Source: Pseudorhodoferax sp032153935 (GTDB taxonomy: Bacteria; Pseudomonadota; Gammaproteobacteria; Burkholderiales; Burkholderiaceae_C). Taken from it: DNA of 64,000 bases. Under the pieces are notes generated by a model. That model did not search any database, had not been told where the DNA came from, and worked only from the letters and a program-made list of their open reading frames with translations. Positions 27,279 through 35,912 of this stretch are shown here, piece by piece; within the stretch, counting starts at the first letter, position 1, and the number at the start of each line of letters is the position of its first letter. Where the stretch lies: the NCBI RefSeq assembly GCF_964253035.1, contig NZ_CAXUQL020000001.1, positions 2,170,001 to 2,234,000 on the forward strand, written 5' to 3'. The translations under genes and the position numbers were made by a program.

Positions 27279-28271
27279 TCAGTCTTCGCGGAATGCGGCC
27301 CCGCTGGCCATGTGCAGCGCCGTGCGGCCGGCGATCCAGGCCACGATGGTGCTGGCGATGGCCAGGGCCACCCAGGCGATGGCGTGGGTGTAGACCGATG
27401 GCCGCGCGTGGAAGAACGCGATCGAGGCGCCGGCCCAGCCGTCGGCCGGGAAGGTCATCGCCCACCAGCTCATGAAGAACGCGCCGCGCGCCACGTGCCG
27501 CCACAGCGTGGCCAGCAGGATGGCGATGAACAGCGCCAGGCAGTACAGGATGTCGCCCAGCGCGCCGGCCTGTCCACCCGTGAAGGCCAGGTAGGCCGAC
27601 AGGCCGATGGAGGGCGGCGCCAGCAGGATGAACAGCGTGGGCATGCTGCGCTGGCTCATCACCGGAACGAACAGCACGCGGTGCAGCACGATGGTGAAGA
27701 ACGACAGCCAGAACACCAGCCCGACCGAGAAGAAGAACCAGCTGATCTCCACATGGCCCAGCGGCACGCCGCCCACCGGCACCAGGATGTTGCCGACCAC
27801 GGGGATGAACCAGGCCGGCGTGAGCACGCCCTCGTCCTGCGCGTGCAGGACCCAGCGCCGGATCAGCGTGACGGCCAGCACGAAGTGCATCGCCGCGCCG
27901 AGCCACCACAGCCCCTCGGCCAGCGGCAGCGCATACGGGCGCACGCCGATCGACAGCACCACCATCGACACCGACACCGCAGGGAAGAAGCTGGAACGCA
28001 CCGGGTGCGCGAACTCCTCCACCACCTCGGCGAAGCAAAAGCCCAGCTTGGCCAGGTGCGCGACGGCCAGGCCGACGAAGGCCAGCAGCGCGGCGACCAG
28101 CAGCACCTGGCTGATCCACAGCGGCACGCCCAGCACGCGGGCGGCCGCGGCCCAGGCGTTGGACAGGCCGCCGATGCCCATGACCATGCCGAACATGGCG
28201 ATCGACAGGCGCGCCAGGAAGGGCTTGTCCGCGGCCCGCGGCGCCGGGGTCGGCAAAGCGCTTTCGCTCAT
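27279..28271 (-). CDS. SLAC1/TehA-family anion channel
   Basis: A 330-residue membrane protein with about ten hydrophobic segments (AMFGMVMGIGGLSNAW first; then LLVAALLAFVGLAVAHL, VSVSMVVLSIGV and so on). The opening FGMVMGIGGLSNAW and the ...MSQRSMPTLFILLAPPSIGLSAY segment are typical of the SLAC1/TehA (voltage-dependent anion channel) family, which includes TehA, linked to tellurite resistance, and plant S-type anion channels. It is the last gene of the minus-strand pirin cluster, and its start overlaps the MFS stop by four bases. Confidence 0.86.
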   Translation of the reverse strand: MSESALPTPAPRAADKPFLARLSIAMFGMVMGIGGLSNAWAAAARVLGVPLWISQVLLVAALLAFVGLAVAHLAKLGFCFAEVVEEFAHPVRSSFFPAVSVSMVVLSIGVRPYALPLAEGLWWLGAAMHFVLAVTLIRRWVLHAQDEGVLTPAWFIPVVGNILVPVGGVPLGHVEISWFFFSVGLVFWLSFFTIVLHRVLFVPVMSQRSMPTLFILLAPPSIGLSAYLAFTGGQAGALGDILYCLALFIAILLATLWRHVARGAFFMSWWAMTFPADGWAGASIAFFHARPSVYTHAIAWVALAIASTIVAWIAGRTALHMASGAAFRED

Positions 28272-29899
28272 GGGGCCGCTCCGGTGCTGCCGTGCTGCGG
28301 TGCCTTGCCGTCCTTGAGATCCAGCGCCAGGAAGTGGTGCACGACCGGCTTGTCCGGCCCGATGTGGAAGCGCACGGCCTCGGCCTGCATGTCGGCATCG
28401 GCCTTGGACACGCGGTGGTGCTGGCGCAGGTGCTCGGCCCAGGACTCGACCAGGAACCACTCGATCACGCGCTCGGGCTCGCCGGTGTGCTCGGCCACGC
28501 CCCAGGCGTAGGCGCCGTCGCGGCGCCGTTCGCGCGCCACCGCCTGCATGGCGTGCAGGAAGGCCGGGATGTCGTGCTTGCGGATGCGGTATTCGATCTG
28601 GATCACCACCGGGCCGCGGTCGTGCGCCACGGGCTCGGTCAGCATCGGCTCGGGCCAGTGGTTGGCGGCCTGCAGGTCGGCCTCGCCGGTCGGCAGCTTC
28701 ACGCGGTGGAAGATGAAGGCCATGACCACCAGGCCGGCGGCGCCGACCAGCAGCGCCATGGGCACGCCCACCTCCTGCGCGACCAGGCCCCAGGCCAGGC
28801 TGCCGCCGGCCATGGCGCCGTTGAACACCATGAGGTAGATGGCCAGGCCGCGCCCGCGCACCCAGTTCGGCAGCACGGCCTGGGCCACGCCGTTCAGCGT
28901 GGTCAGCGCGATGATCCAGCCCACGCCCAGCACCAGCATCAACAGCACCGCCACCCACTGTGGCGGCGCCACCGACAGCGCAGCCATCACGGCTGCGGCC
29001 AGCAGTGCCGCCAGCAGCACCAGGCTGTCGGTGTCCAGCTTGCGGCGCAGCTTGGGCATCACCAGTGCGCCCACGATGGCCCCGGCACCCACGGCGCCCA
29101 GCATCACGCCGTAGAAGCCGGCCGTGCCCTGGAGCATCTTGCGCGCCACCAGCGGCAGCAGCGCCCACACGGCACTGGCGAACAGGAAGAACACCGCCGC
29201 GCGCAGCAGCACCACGTGCAGCTCCTTGCTGGCGCGGGCATAGCGCAGGCCGGCCCGGAAAGCGCCGAAGAACTGCTCCGACAGGCCCGAGTCCACGGCC
29301 GGTGGGCGCTTCCACCACAGCAGTGCGGCGATCACGAACACATAGCTCAGCACGTCGGCGCCGTAGGCCGCCGCGGCGCCGAAGCTGGCCAGCAGCAGGC
29401 CGCCGGCGGCCGGGCCCAGCGCACGCGCGATGTTGATGCCCAGCGAGTTCAGCGCCACCGCGTTCTTGAGGTCGTGCCGTGGCACCAGCTCGGGCACGAT
29501 GGACTGCCAGGTCGGCCCCATCAGCGCCGCACCGATGCCGCCGACGAAGGTCAGCGCCACCAGGTATTCCACCGTCAGCGTGTCGGTGCGTGCCAGCACC
29601 AGCAGCGCGCCGCTGACCAGCGCCAGCAGGATCTGGATGCCGATCAAAAAGCGCCGCCGGTCCAGGATGTCGGACAGCACGCCCGCAGGGATCGCCAGCA
29701 GGAAGATCGGCAGCGTGGCTGCCGTCTGGATCAGCGCCACGGCTGTGGGGCTGGCCGACAGCTCGGTCACCATCCACGAGCTGGCCACGTCGCGCATGAA
29801 GCTGCCGATGTTGCCGAGCACCGTGGCGGCCCACAGGACCGCGAAGACGGGTTGGCGCAGCGGCGCGAAGCTGCCGGAGGCCGGCGTTGGATTGCTCAT
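28268..29899 (-). CDS. MFS transporter (MFS_3 type) with C-terminal ABM-like domain
   Basis: A 543-residue protein: twelve hydrophobic segments in residues 15-410 of the EntS-like MFS_3 group (GNIGSFMRDVASSWM; LSDILDRRRFL is the A-loop motif between helices two and three), then a soluble C-terminal domain of about 110 residues (VIQIEYRIRKHDIPAFLHAMQAV... EHTGEPERVIEWFLVESWAEHLRQHHR, in part). That tail resembles the antibiotic-biosynthesis-monooxygenase ferredoxin-like fold and is common in this MFS group. It probably exports a small molecule handled by the enzymes of the cluster. Both ends overlap their neighbours by four bases. Confidence 0.86.
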   Translation of the reverse strand: MSNPTPASGSFAPLRQPVFAVLWAATVLGNIGSFMRDVASSWMVTELSASPTAVALIQTAATLPIFLLAIPAGVLSDILDRRRFLIGIQILLALVSGALLVLARTDTLTVEYLVALTFVGGIGAALMGPTWQSIVPELVPRHDLKNAVALNSLGINIARALGPAAGGLLLASFGAAAAYGADVLSYVFVIAALLWWKRPPAVDSGLSEQFFGAFRAGLRYARASKELHVVLLRAAVFFLFASAVWALLPLVARKMLQGTAGFYGVMLGAVGAGAIVGALVMPKLRRKLDTDSLVLLAALLAAAVMAALSVAPPQWVAVLLMLVLGVGWIIALTTLNGVAQAVLPNWVRGRGLAIYLMVFNGAMAGGSLAWGLVAQEVGVPMALLVGAAGLVVMAFIFHRVKLPTGEADLQAANHWPEPMLTEPVAHDRGPVVIQIEYRIRKHDIPAFLHAMQAVARERRRDGAYAWGVAEHTGEPERVIEWFLVESWAEHLRQHHRVSKADADMQAEAVRFHIGPDKPVVHHFLALDLKDGKAPQHGSTGAAP

Positions 29900-30306
29900 G
29901 GCGTGGTGACCAGGTCATGCCAGGCGACCAGCAGGAACGCGCCCGCCAGACCCCAGTGTTCGAAGAAGCTGTTGGCCACCGGCCGGCGCTGCGCAGCGGG
30001 CAGGGCCCAGAAGCGGTCGGCCAGCAGGCTTGCCAGCAGCGTGAAGCCGGCCAGGGCCAGCGCGCCCAGCCAGCGGTAGCGGCCCGTCACCACCATGGCC
30101 GAAGCAGCAAGCTCCAGCACGATGGTGGCCACAGCCAGCGGTGCCGCGGGCGCCAGGCCGAAGTGCCGCATCTCGGCCACTGCGCCAGGGAAGTCGCGCA
30201 GCTTGTCGAAGGCGCCCTGCAGGTAGGCCGAGCACAGCAGCAGCAGCGCCACGCTGTGCACCCAGGGCGCGACGAAGAGGCTGCGCAGGCCGTCCACCCA
30301 GCCCAC
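29896..30306 (-). CDS. DoxX-family membrane protein
   Basis: A 136-residue protein with four hydrophobic segments, matching the DoxX family: LLLLCSAYLQGAFDKLRDFPG (helix one and the conserved K-x-x-D/F-P-G-A), then a mid-region ATIVLELAASAMVVTGRYRWLGALAL with the conserved Glu. The proposed start is GTG 30306, two bases after the amidohydrolase stop; a second GTG three codons later is possible. DoxX proteins are small membrane partners of oxidoreductases; a role here is not known. The stop overlaps the MFS start by four bases. Confidence 0.78.
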   Translation of the reverse strand: MGWVDGLRSLFVAPWVHSVALLLLCSAYLQGAFDKLRDFPGAVAEMRHFGLAPAAPLAVATIVLELAASAMVVTGRYRWLGALALAGFTLLASLLADRFWALPAAQRRPVANSFFEHWGLAGAFLLVAWHDLVTTP

Positions 30307-30308
30307 CG

Positions 30309-32198
30309 TCAAACCGCCCAGCACGCGCAACCCAGCGCGCCCCAGAAGCCCTTCAGGTCGCTGATCGGCAGCTTGCTGCTCCAGGCCGTGGCGTGCTGGT
30401 GGCCGTGCACATTGCAGTCGTTGGCGCAGGCGCAGGCCGCCGCAGCTTGCTGCAGCGTGGCCTGCAGCGGCGCGCCCTGTTCGCCCCAGTTTCCATACCC
30501 GCCGAAGCGCCGCACGGGCGACCAGTCGGGCATGGCCGGTGGCGGCGCGCCTGCATCGTGCGCGGCGAAGTCGCCGGCCGCGTAGACCACCTTGCCACCC
30601 ACCATGGTCAGCAGCGCCGTGGTGTCGGCGATGTCGGATTCGGGGCAGGCGAAGAAGTCGCGGTCGGGCACCACGAGGTCGGCGAACTGGCCCACCTCGA
30701 TGCGGCCCTTCTTGCCCACCTCGTTGCTGAACCAGGTGACGTTCTCGGTCCACATGCGCAATGCGGCCTCGCGGTCCAGGCAGTTGCGCTGCGGGTAGAG
30801 CTGCATGCCGCCCACCGTCTTGCCGGTCACGAGCCAGGACAGCGACACCCAGGGGTTGTAGGAGGCCACGCGCGTGGCGTCGGTGCCGGCCGAGACCTTG
30901 ACGCCTTTCTCCAGGATCTTCTTGACCGGCGGCGTGGCCTCGGCCGCGCCAGCGCCGTAGCGCTCGACGAAGTACTCGCCCTGGTAGGCCATGCGGTGCT
31001 GCACGGCGATGCCGCCGCCCAGTGCGGCGATGCGGTCGATGCTCTGGTCGGAAATCGTCTCGCAGTGGTCGAAGAACCAGTTCAGGCCAGCCAGGGGCAC
31101 GTCGCGATTGACCTTCTCGAACACGTCGAGCGCGCGCGCGATGGTCTCGTCGTAGGTGGCGTGCAGGCGCCAGGGCCAGCGGTTCTGCGCCAGCAGGCGC
31201 ACCACCTCTTCGAGCTCGCCCTCCATCTCGGGCGCCATGTCGGGCCGCGGCTGGCGGAAGTCCTCGAAGTCGGCGGCCGAGAACACCAGCATCTCGCCCG
31301 CGCCGTTGTGGCGGAACCAGTCCGTGCCCTGCTTGTACTGCGAGGTGGCGGTCCAGTTCAGGAAGTCGGCCTTCTCCTGCTTGGGCTTTTGCGTGAACAG
31401 GTTGTAGGCCAGGCGGATGGTGAGCTGGTCGGCCTTGGCCAGTTCCTCGATGACGGCGTAGTCGTCCGGGTAGTTCTGAAAGCCCCCTCCGGCGTCGATC
31501 GCGCCCGTCACGCCCAGGCGGTTGAGCTCGCGCATGAAGTGGCGCGTGGAGTTGAGCTGGTAGTCGTAGGGCAGCTTGGGGCCTTTGGCCAGCGTGGCGT
31601 ACAGGATGCTCGCGTTGGGCTTGGCCAGCAGCAGGCCGGTCGGGTTGCCGGCGCTGTCGCGCACGATCTCGCCGCCGGGTGGGGCGGGGGTGTCCCGGGT
31701 ATAGCCCACGGCGCGCAGCGCGGCGCCGTTGAGCAGCGCGCGGTCGTACAGGTGCAGCAGGAACACCGGCGTGTCGGGCGCCACGGCGTTGAGCTCGTCG
31801 ATGGTGGGCAGGCGCTTCTCGGCGAACTGGTGCTCGGTGAAGCCGCCCACCACGCGCACCCATTGCGGCGCGGGCGTGATGGCGACCTGGGCCTTGAGCA
31901 TGGCCATGGCGTCGGCCAGGCTCTTCACGCCGTCCCAGCGCAGCTCCAGGTTGAAGTTCAGGCCGCCGCGGATGATGTGCAGGTGGTTGTCGATCAGGCC
32001 GGGCAGCACCGCGCGGCCTTGCAGGTCGATGACCCGCGTGGCCGGGCCGGCCAGGGCCATGGCCTCGGCGTCGCTGCCCACGGCGGCGAAGCGCCCGCCG
32101 CGGATGGCCACGGCGCTGGCCGTCGGATTGGCACGGTCCAGGGTGGTGAAGCGGCCACCGCGCAGGACGACATCGGCGAATTCTTGGCCAGCGCCCAT
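30309..32198 (-). CDS. YtcJ-like amidohydrolase with Cys/His-rich C-terminal tail
   Basis: A 629-residue metal-dependent hydrolase of the amidohydrolase-3 (YtcJ/N-substituted formamide deformylase-like) family: VLPGLIDNHLHIIRGG (the H-x-H site), LHATYDET, FDHCETISDQSIDR and SAGTDATRVAS near the C-terminal end of the barrel. No signal peptide. Beyond residue 580 it carries an unusual Cys/His-rich tail, ACACANDCNVHGHQH, then about 30 residues ending GCACWAV, which could hold a second metal. Three bases separate it from the upstream alpha/beta hydrolase gene. The substrate is unknown. Confidence 0.86.
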   Translation of the reverse strand: MGAGQEFADVVLRGGRFTTLDRANPTASAVAIRGGRFAAVGSDAEAMALAGPATRVIDLQGRAVLPGLIDNHLHIIRGGLNFNLELRWDGVKSLADAMAMLKAQVAITPAPQWVRVVGGFTEHQFAEKRLPTIDELNAVAPDTPVFLLHLYDRALLNGAALRAVGYTRDTPAPPGGEIVRDSAGNPTGLLLAKPNASILYATLAKGPKLPYDYQLNSTRHFMRELNRLGVTGAIDAGGGFQNYPDDYAVIEELAKADQLTIRLAYNLFTQKPKQEKADFLNWTATSQYKQGTDWFRHNGAGEMLVFSAADFEDFRQPRPDMAPEMEGELEEVVRLLAQNRWPWRLHATYDETIARALDVFEKVNRDVPLAGLNWFFDHCETISDQSIDRIAALGGGIAVQHRMAYQGEYFVERYGAGAAEATPPVKKILEKGVKVSAGTDATRVASYNPWVSLSWLVTGKTVGGMQLYPQRNCLDREAALRMWTENVTWFSNEVGKKGRIEVGQFADLVVPDRDFFACPESDIADTTALLTMVGGKVVYAAGDFAAHDAGAPPPAMPDWSPVRRFGGYGNWGEQGAPLQATLQQAAAACACANDCNVHGHQHATAWSSKLPISDLKGFWGALGCACWAV

Positions 32199-32201
32199 GG
32201 T

Positions 32202-33038
32202 TCAGCCCCGGATGAAGGAGAGGATGTCGGCGTTCAGCACGTCGGCGTTCACGGTCAGCATGCCGTGCGAGTAGCCCGGATAGACCTTGAGCGTGCCGTT
32301 CTGCAGCAGCTTGACCGACTTGAGCGCGGAGTCCGCGATCGGCACGATCTGGTCGTCGTCGCCATGCAGCACCAGCGTGGGCACGGTGATGGCCTTGAGG
32401 TCTTCGGTCTGGTCGGTTTCCGAGAAGGCCTTGATGCCGTCGTAGTGCGCCTTGGCGCTGCCCATCATGCCCTGGCGCCACCAGTTGCGGATCACGCCTT
32501 CGTGCACGGTCGCGCCGGGCCGGTTGAAGCCGTAGAACGGGCCCGTCGCCACGTCCAGGAAAGTCTGTGCGCGGTTGCCGGCCGTGCCGGCACGGAAGCC
32601 GTCGAAGACCTCCATCGGCAGCCCTTCGGGGTTGGCTTCGGTCTTGAGCATCAGCGGCGGCACGGCCGACACCAGCACCGCCTTGGCCACGCGGCCAGCC
32701 GGCTGGCCATGCTTGGCCACATAGCGCGCCACCTCGCCACCGCCCGTGGAGTGGCCCACGTGCACCGCATTGCGCAGGTCCAGGTGCTCGGCCACCGCGA
32801 AGGCGTCGGCCGCGTAGTGGTCCATGTCATGGCCCTCGCTGACCTGGGCCGAACGGCCATGGCCGCGCCGGTCGTGCGCCACCACGCGGAAACCCTGCTG
32901 CACGAAGAACAGCATCTGCGCGTCCCAGTCGTCCGATGACAGCGGCCAGCCGTGGTGGAACATGATGGGCTGGGCGTCCTTGGGCCCCCAGTCCTTGTAG
33001 AAGATCGCGGTGCCGTCGGCGGTGACGATGGTGCTCAT
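32202..33038 (-). CDS. Alpha/beta hydrolase, non-haem chloroperoxidase-like
   Basis: A 278-residue alpha/beta hydrolase very like cofactor-free chloroperoxidases/arylesterases. The nucleophile elbow GHSTGG has Ser97, the acid is in HGDDDQIVP (Asp229), and the base is His258 (GYSHGM). FHHGWPLSSDDWDAQM and DRRGHGRS are family landmarks. Such enzymes hydrolyse esters and, with H2O2, generate peracids that halogenate; the physiological role is usually esterase or lactonase. It follows a 195-bp structured gap after the YcaC-like gene in the same direction. Confidence 0.9.
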   Translation of the reverse strand: MSTIVTADGTAIFYKDWGPKDAQPIMFHHGWPLSSDDWDAQMLFFVQQGFRVVAHDRRGHGRSAQVSEGHDMDHYAADAFAVAEHLDLRNAVHVGHSTGGGEVARYVAKHGQPAGRVAKAVLVSAVPPLMLKTEANPEGLPMEVFDGFRAGTAGNRAQTFLDVATGPFYGFNRPGATVHEGVIRNWWRQGMMGSAKAHYDGIKAFSETDQTEDLKAITVPTLVLHGDDDQIVPIADSALKSVKLLQNGTLKVYPGYSHGMLTVNADVLNADILSFIRG

Positions 33039-33159
33039 GGTGTGTGCTCCGGTTCAATGGTGGCGCTGCGCGCCGTGGGACAAAACAAGGCTCGCATGCC
33101 ACTGCTCCGAAGGCCGCGGAGCAGGCCATGCGGGGGCACCCGCGGAACTGGCTCTGCCA

Positions 33160-33232
33160 GGCCGCTGGGTGCGCCCCTTGAGGGGTATGGACTGGCTACA
33201 CGCAGTGAGCCAGGCAAAGGGGTGGTCCTATT
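33160..33232. repeat. Structured intergenic element (CCCCTTGAGGGG type)
   Basis: The gap between two cluster genes contains CCCCTTGAGGGG (33174-33185), a 6-bp stem CTGGCT...AGCCAG (33192-33197 with 33208-33213) and a closing AAAGGGG (33216-33222) that can pair with the first CCCCTT. The whole folds as a nested hairpin. I recall similar elements between genes in Comamonadaceae, so it is probably a dispersed repeat or transcript-processing element; only one copy is clear here. Confidence 0.45.
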
Positions 33233-33233
33233 C

Positions 33234-33887
33234 CTAACCCTCATGGGCGCCGAACATGGCGCGGGCGTAGTTGATGCCGATGCCGTAGCCGCCGCCGAAC
33301 TTGCGCGCGATGCCCGTCGTCATGTCGTAGGTATCGGTGCGGGCCCAGTCGCGCTGCATTTCCAGCAGGTACTGCAGAGAGGTGATGGGCTGTGCGCCGG
33401 CCTGCACCATGCGGTCCATGGCGCGGTTGTGGGCCTCGGTGGAGATGTCGCCGCAGGCGTCGGCGATCACGTAGACCTCGAAGCCCTGGTCCAGCGCCGA
33501 CAGGGCCGGACCGACGATGCACACGCTGGTCCACAGGCCGGCCAGCACGATGCGGCTCTTGCCGATGGCGTTGATGCGGGCGATGACGGCGGCGTCTTCC
33601 CAGGTGTTCATCGAGGTGCGGTCGAGCAGCTGCAGGCCCGGGAACGGCGCGGTGACCTCGTCGAACATGGGGCCGGAGAAGCTCTTCTCGGCCACGGTCG
33701 TCAGGATGGTGGAGGCGCCGAAGCCAGCGGCAGCGCTGGCCACCAGGCCGGCATTGGAGCGCAGCTGCACCGGGTCGATGGAATGGGTGGCAAACGCCAT
33801 CTGCGACTGGAAGTCGATCATGACCAGCGTGTGGTCGGTCGGGTTCAACAGCTTGGCGCCGGGCGTGGGGGTTGCGGTGATGGCCAT
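33234..33887 (-). CDS. YcaC-like cysteine hydrolase (isochorismatase fold)
   Basis: A 217-residue isochorismatase-like hydrolase of the YcaC type. Asp25 (VMIDFQ), a basic residue around Lys68, and Cys123 (LWTSVCIVGPAL) form the expected Asp-Lys-Cys triad. MDRMVQAGAQPITSLQYLLEMQRDWAR matches the YcaC C-terminal region. The family hydrolyses amides or imides, but YcaC itself has no settled substrate. It lies between pirin and the chloroperoxidase-like gene, with structured gaps of about 190 bp on both sides, so expression within the cluster may be uneven. Confidence 0.87.
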   Translation of the reverse strand: MAITATPTPGAKLLNPTDHTLVMIDFQSQMAFATHSIDPVQLRSNAGLVASAAAGFGASTILTTVAEKSFSGPMFDEVTAPFPGLQLLDRTSMNTWEDAAVIARINAIGKSRIVLAGLWTSVCIVGPALSALDQGFEVYVIADACGDISTEAHNRAMDRMVQAGAQPITSLQYLLEMQRDWARTDTYDMTTGIARKFGGGYGIGINYARAMFGAHEG

Positions 33888-33942
33888 GGTGAAAGCTCCT
33901 GTGGAGGTGAAGGAAAAAAAGAGGTGGCAGGCGGCGCCGGAT

Positions 33943-34046
33943 GGTGATGGAAGTCACCGCCTGCGGGATAGACCGTTTGTGCGGTCCCTGGAACGAATGT
34001 GCTCACTGGGGCACCCTTCGGCCTGCGGCCTGTCCCGCCAAGCGGG
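33943..34046. other. Three stem-loops in the pirin/YcaC-like intergenic gap
   Basis: The 192-bp gap after the pirin gene holds three short perfect hairpins: GGTGA/TCACC (33943-33958), GACCG/CGGTC (33971-33986) and CCCGC/GCGGG (34034-34046). None has a T-run. They may stabilise or process the transcript, or mark a remnant of a repeat. No coding potential is seen here. Confidence 0.35.
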
Positions 34047-34079
34047 AGCGAGCTTGCTTGGGGCGGCCCGGCGCGGCGC

Positions 34080-34781
34080 TCAGGCGGCGGAGTCCACCAG
34101 CACGAGCTCGGCGTCGGCCACGGCGGTCACGCGCAGCGTGTCCACGTCGCGGATGGCGGCGCCGTCGCGCGCTTCGAAGCGCACGCCCTCGATCTCGACC
34201 GTGCCGCTGGCCGGCACCAGGTAGCCGCGCCGGCCCTTGCCGAGCTGGTACTCCGCGCTCTCGCCGGCCTTCAACGTGGCGCCCAGCACCCGGGCGTTGG
34301 TGCGGATCGGCAGTGCGTCCTCGTCACCGGCCATCCCGCTGGCCAGGGCCACGAACTGGCCCGAGCGCTCGCCCTTGGGGAAGGGCTTGGCGCCCCAGGA
34401 GGGTGCCTTGCCGCGGCTGTCCGGCATGATCCAGATCTGGAAGATCTTGGTCACGCCGGGCTCCTGGTTGTATTCGGAATGGCGCACGCCGGTGCCGGCG
34501 CTCATGACCTGCACATCGCCCGCTTCGGTGCGGCCCTTGTTGCCCATGTTGTCCTGGTGCGTGATGGCGCCTTCCCGCACGTAGGTGATGATTTCCATGT
34601 CGGCATGGGCATGCGGCGGGAAGCCGGTGTTCGGCGCGATGGTGTCGTCGTTCCAGACGCGCAGCGCGCCCCAGTGCATGCGGGCCGGGTCGTGGTAATC
34701 GGCGAACGAGAAATGGTGCTTGGCGTCGAGCCAGCCGTGGTTGGCTCCACCGAGTTCTGCGAAGGGGCGGCGTTCGATCAT
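34080..34781 (-). CDS. Pirin-family protein
   Basis: A 233-residue bicupin of the pirin family. The N-terminal cupin has the metal-binding set PHAHADMEIITYVREG and later GTGVRHSEYN (His-His...Glu/His), and FSFADYHDPARMHWGALRVWNDD is the characteristic N-terminal block. Bacterial pirins can act as quercetin 2,3-dioxygenases or as redox-responsive regulators of other enzymes. It is the first gene of the minus-strand cluster and diverges from the LysR regulator. The ATG at 34781 follows CAGGAGAAAACACC, a good ribosome-binding site. Confidence 0.9.
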   Translation of the reverse strand: MIERRPFAELGGANHGWLDAKHHFSFADYHDPARMHWGALRVWNDDTIAPNTGFPPHAHADMEIITYVREGAITHQDNMGNKGRTEAGDVQVMSAGTGVRHSEYNQEPGVTKIFQIWIMPDSRGKAPSWGAKPFPKGERSGQFVALASGMAGDEDALPIRTNARVLGATLKAGESAEYQLGKGRRGYLVPASGTVEIEGVRFEARDGAAIRDVDTLRVTAVADAELVLVDSAA

Positions 34782-34861
34782 GGTGTTTTCTCCTGCGGCG
34801 GCTGCCGTGTGTGTTGCGATGGAGTGACTGTAGAAATCCTTGATTGATAAGAGAATAGAAA

Positions 34862-34877
34862 AGATGGAAAACCATCT
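34862..34877. promoter_or_regulatory. Palindrome in pirin/LysR divergent promoter
   Basis: AGATGG-AAAA-CCATCT is a perfect 6-4-6 inverted repeat in the 110-bp space between the divergent pirin and LysR genes. The surrounding DNA is AT-rich compared with the rest of the window. A LysR protein of this arrangement would be expected to bind here and control both directions. It is 14 bp upstream of the LysR ATG. Confidence 0.55.
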
Positions 34878-34891
34878 ATTCCAAAAATGCC

Positions 34892-35803
34892 ATGAGCAAG
34901 CTGCCTGACCTGGAGGCCTGGGCGATCTTCGCCAAGGTGGCCGAAACCGGCTCGTTCGCGCGGGCGGCGGCCGACCTGGTGGTCTCGCAGCCCACCGTCT
35001 CCAAGGCCATCACGCGGCTGGAGACGCGGCTGCGCGTGGTGCTGTTCCACCGCACCTCGCGCAAGATGTCGCTCACGGCCAGCGGCGAGTTGGCGCTGGA
35101 GCGCGCCGCCCGCATCCTGGCCGAGGGCGAGGCGGTGGAGGCCGAGGTCACCGAGCAGTCCAAGAGCCTGCGTGGCGCGATCCGCGTGGCCGCACCCATG
35201 TCTTTCGGCGTCACGCACCTGGGGCCGGTGCTGCCGGGCTTCATGGCGCAGCACCCCGAGGTCACGCTGGACGTGCACTTCAGCGACGCGCTGACCGACG
35301 TGGTGGCCGACGGCTTCGACCTCGCGCTGCGCATTTCCAGCCTGCCCGATTCGAGCCTGCTGGCGCGCCGCCTGTGCACGGTGCGCATCCTGCTGGTGGG
35401 CGCACCGGCCTACTTTGCGCAGCATGGCCAGCCGGCCCATCCGCGCGACCTGGCCGGCCACCGCGCGCTGCGCTACGTGCATGCGCGCGTGGGCGAGGCC
35501 TGGCGCTTTCGGCACGCGCGCGATGGCGAATTCGCCCAGGTCGTGCCCTCGGCCCTGCGCGTGAACAATGCCGAGGCCCTGGTGCCAGCCCTGCGCGCCG
35601 GCCTGGGCCTGGCGCTGCAACCCGAGTTCCTGGCCTGGGAAGACCTGCGCGCGGGCCGGCTCGTGCAGGCCATGCCCGCCTGGCAGGTCGCCCCGATCGC
35701 ACTGCACATCGTGACGCCGCCGGGCCGCGCCAAGCCGGCGCGCGTGCAGGCGCTGACCGACCACCTGGCGCAGGCCTTCGCGCAGGCGCCCTGGGCCAGC
35801 TGA
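34892..35803 (+). CDS. LysR-family transcriptional regulator
   Basis: A 303-residue LysR regulator with the N-terminal winged HTH (DLEAWAIFAKVAETGSFARAAADLVVSQPTVSKAITRLE, partial: SFARAA...SQPTVSK) and a substrate-binding domain from about residue 90 that begins LRGAIRVAAPMSFGVTHLGP. It is divergent from pirin and most likely activates the seven-gene pirin-to-SLAC1 cluster in response to a small metabolite. The start at 34892 has no strong Shine-Dalgarno sequence, suggesting low expression, which is usual for these genes. Confidence 0.9.
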   Translation: MSKLPDLEAWAIFAKVAETGSFARAAADLVVSQPTVSKAITRLETRLRVVLFHRTSRKMSLTASGELALERAARILAEGEAVEAEVTEQSKSLRGAIRVAAPMSFGVTHLGPVLPGFMAQHPEVTLDVHFSDALTDVVADGFDLALRISSLPDSSLLARRLCTVRILLVGAPAYFAQHGQPAHPRDLAGHRALRYVHARVGEAWRFRHARDGEFAQVVPSALRVNNAEALVPALRAGLGLALQPEFLAWEDLRAGRLVQAMPAWQVAPIALHIVTPPGRAKPARVQALTDHLAQAFAQAPWAS

Positions 35804-35912
35804 CGCCACACGGCCCGGCCCACCGCGTTTTCCGCGCTGCCCCGGCGTTTTCATCCGGCGTGCATGGGCTTGGCCGAGAATGCAACCAGATATTTCCTGA
35901 ACAGGGCCTGCC

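Noticed and set aside
30141..32939. A 932-residue plus-strand frame over the amidohydrolase and hydrolase genes
   Set aside because: Antisense shadow of two well-supported genes, with no recognisable domain.
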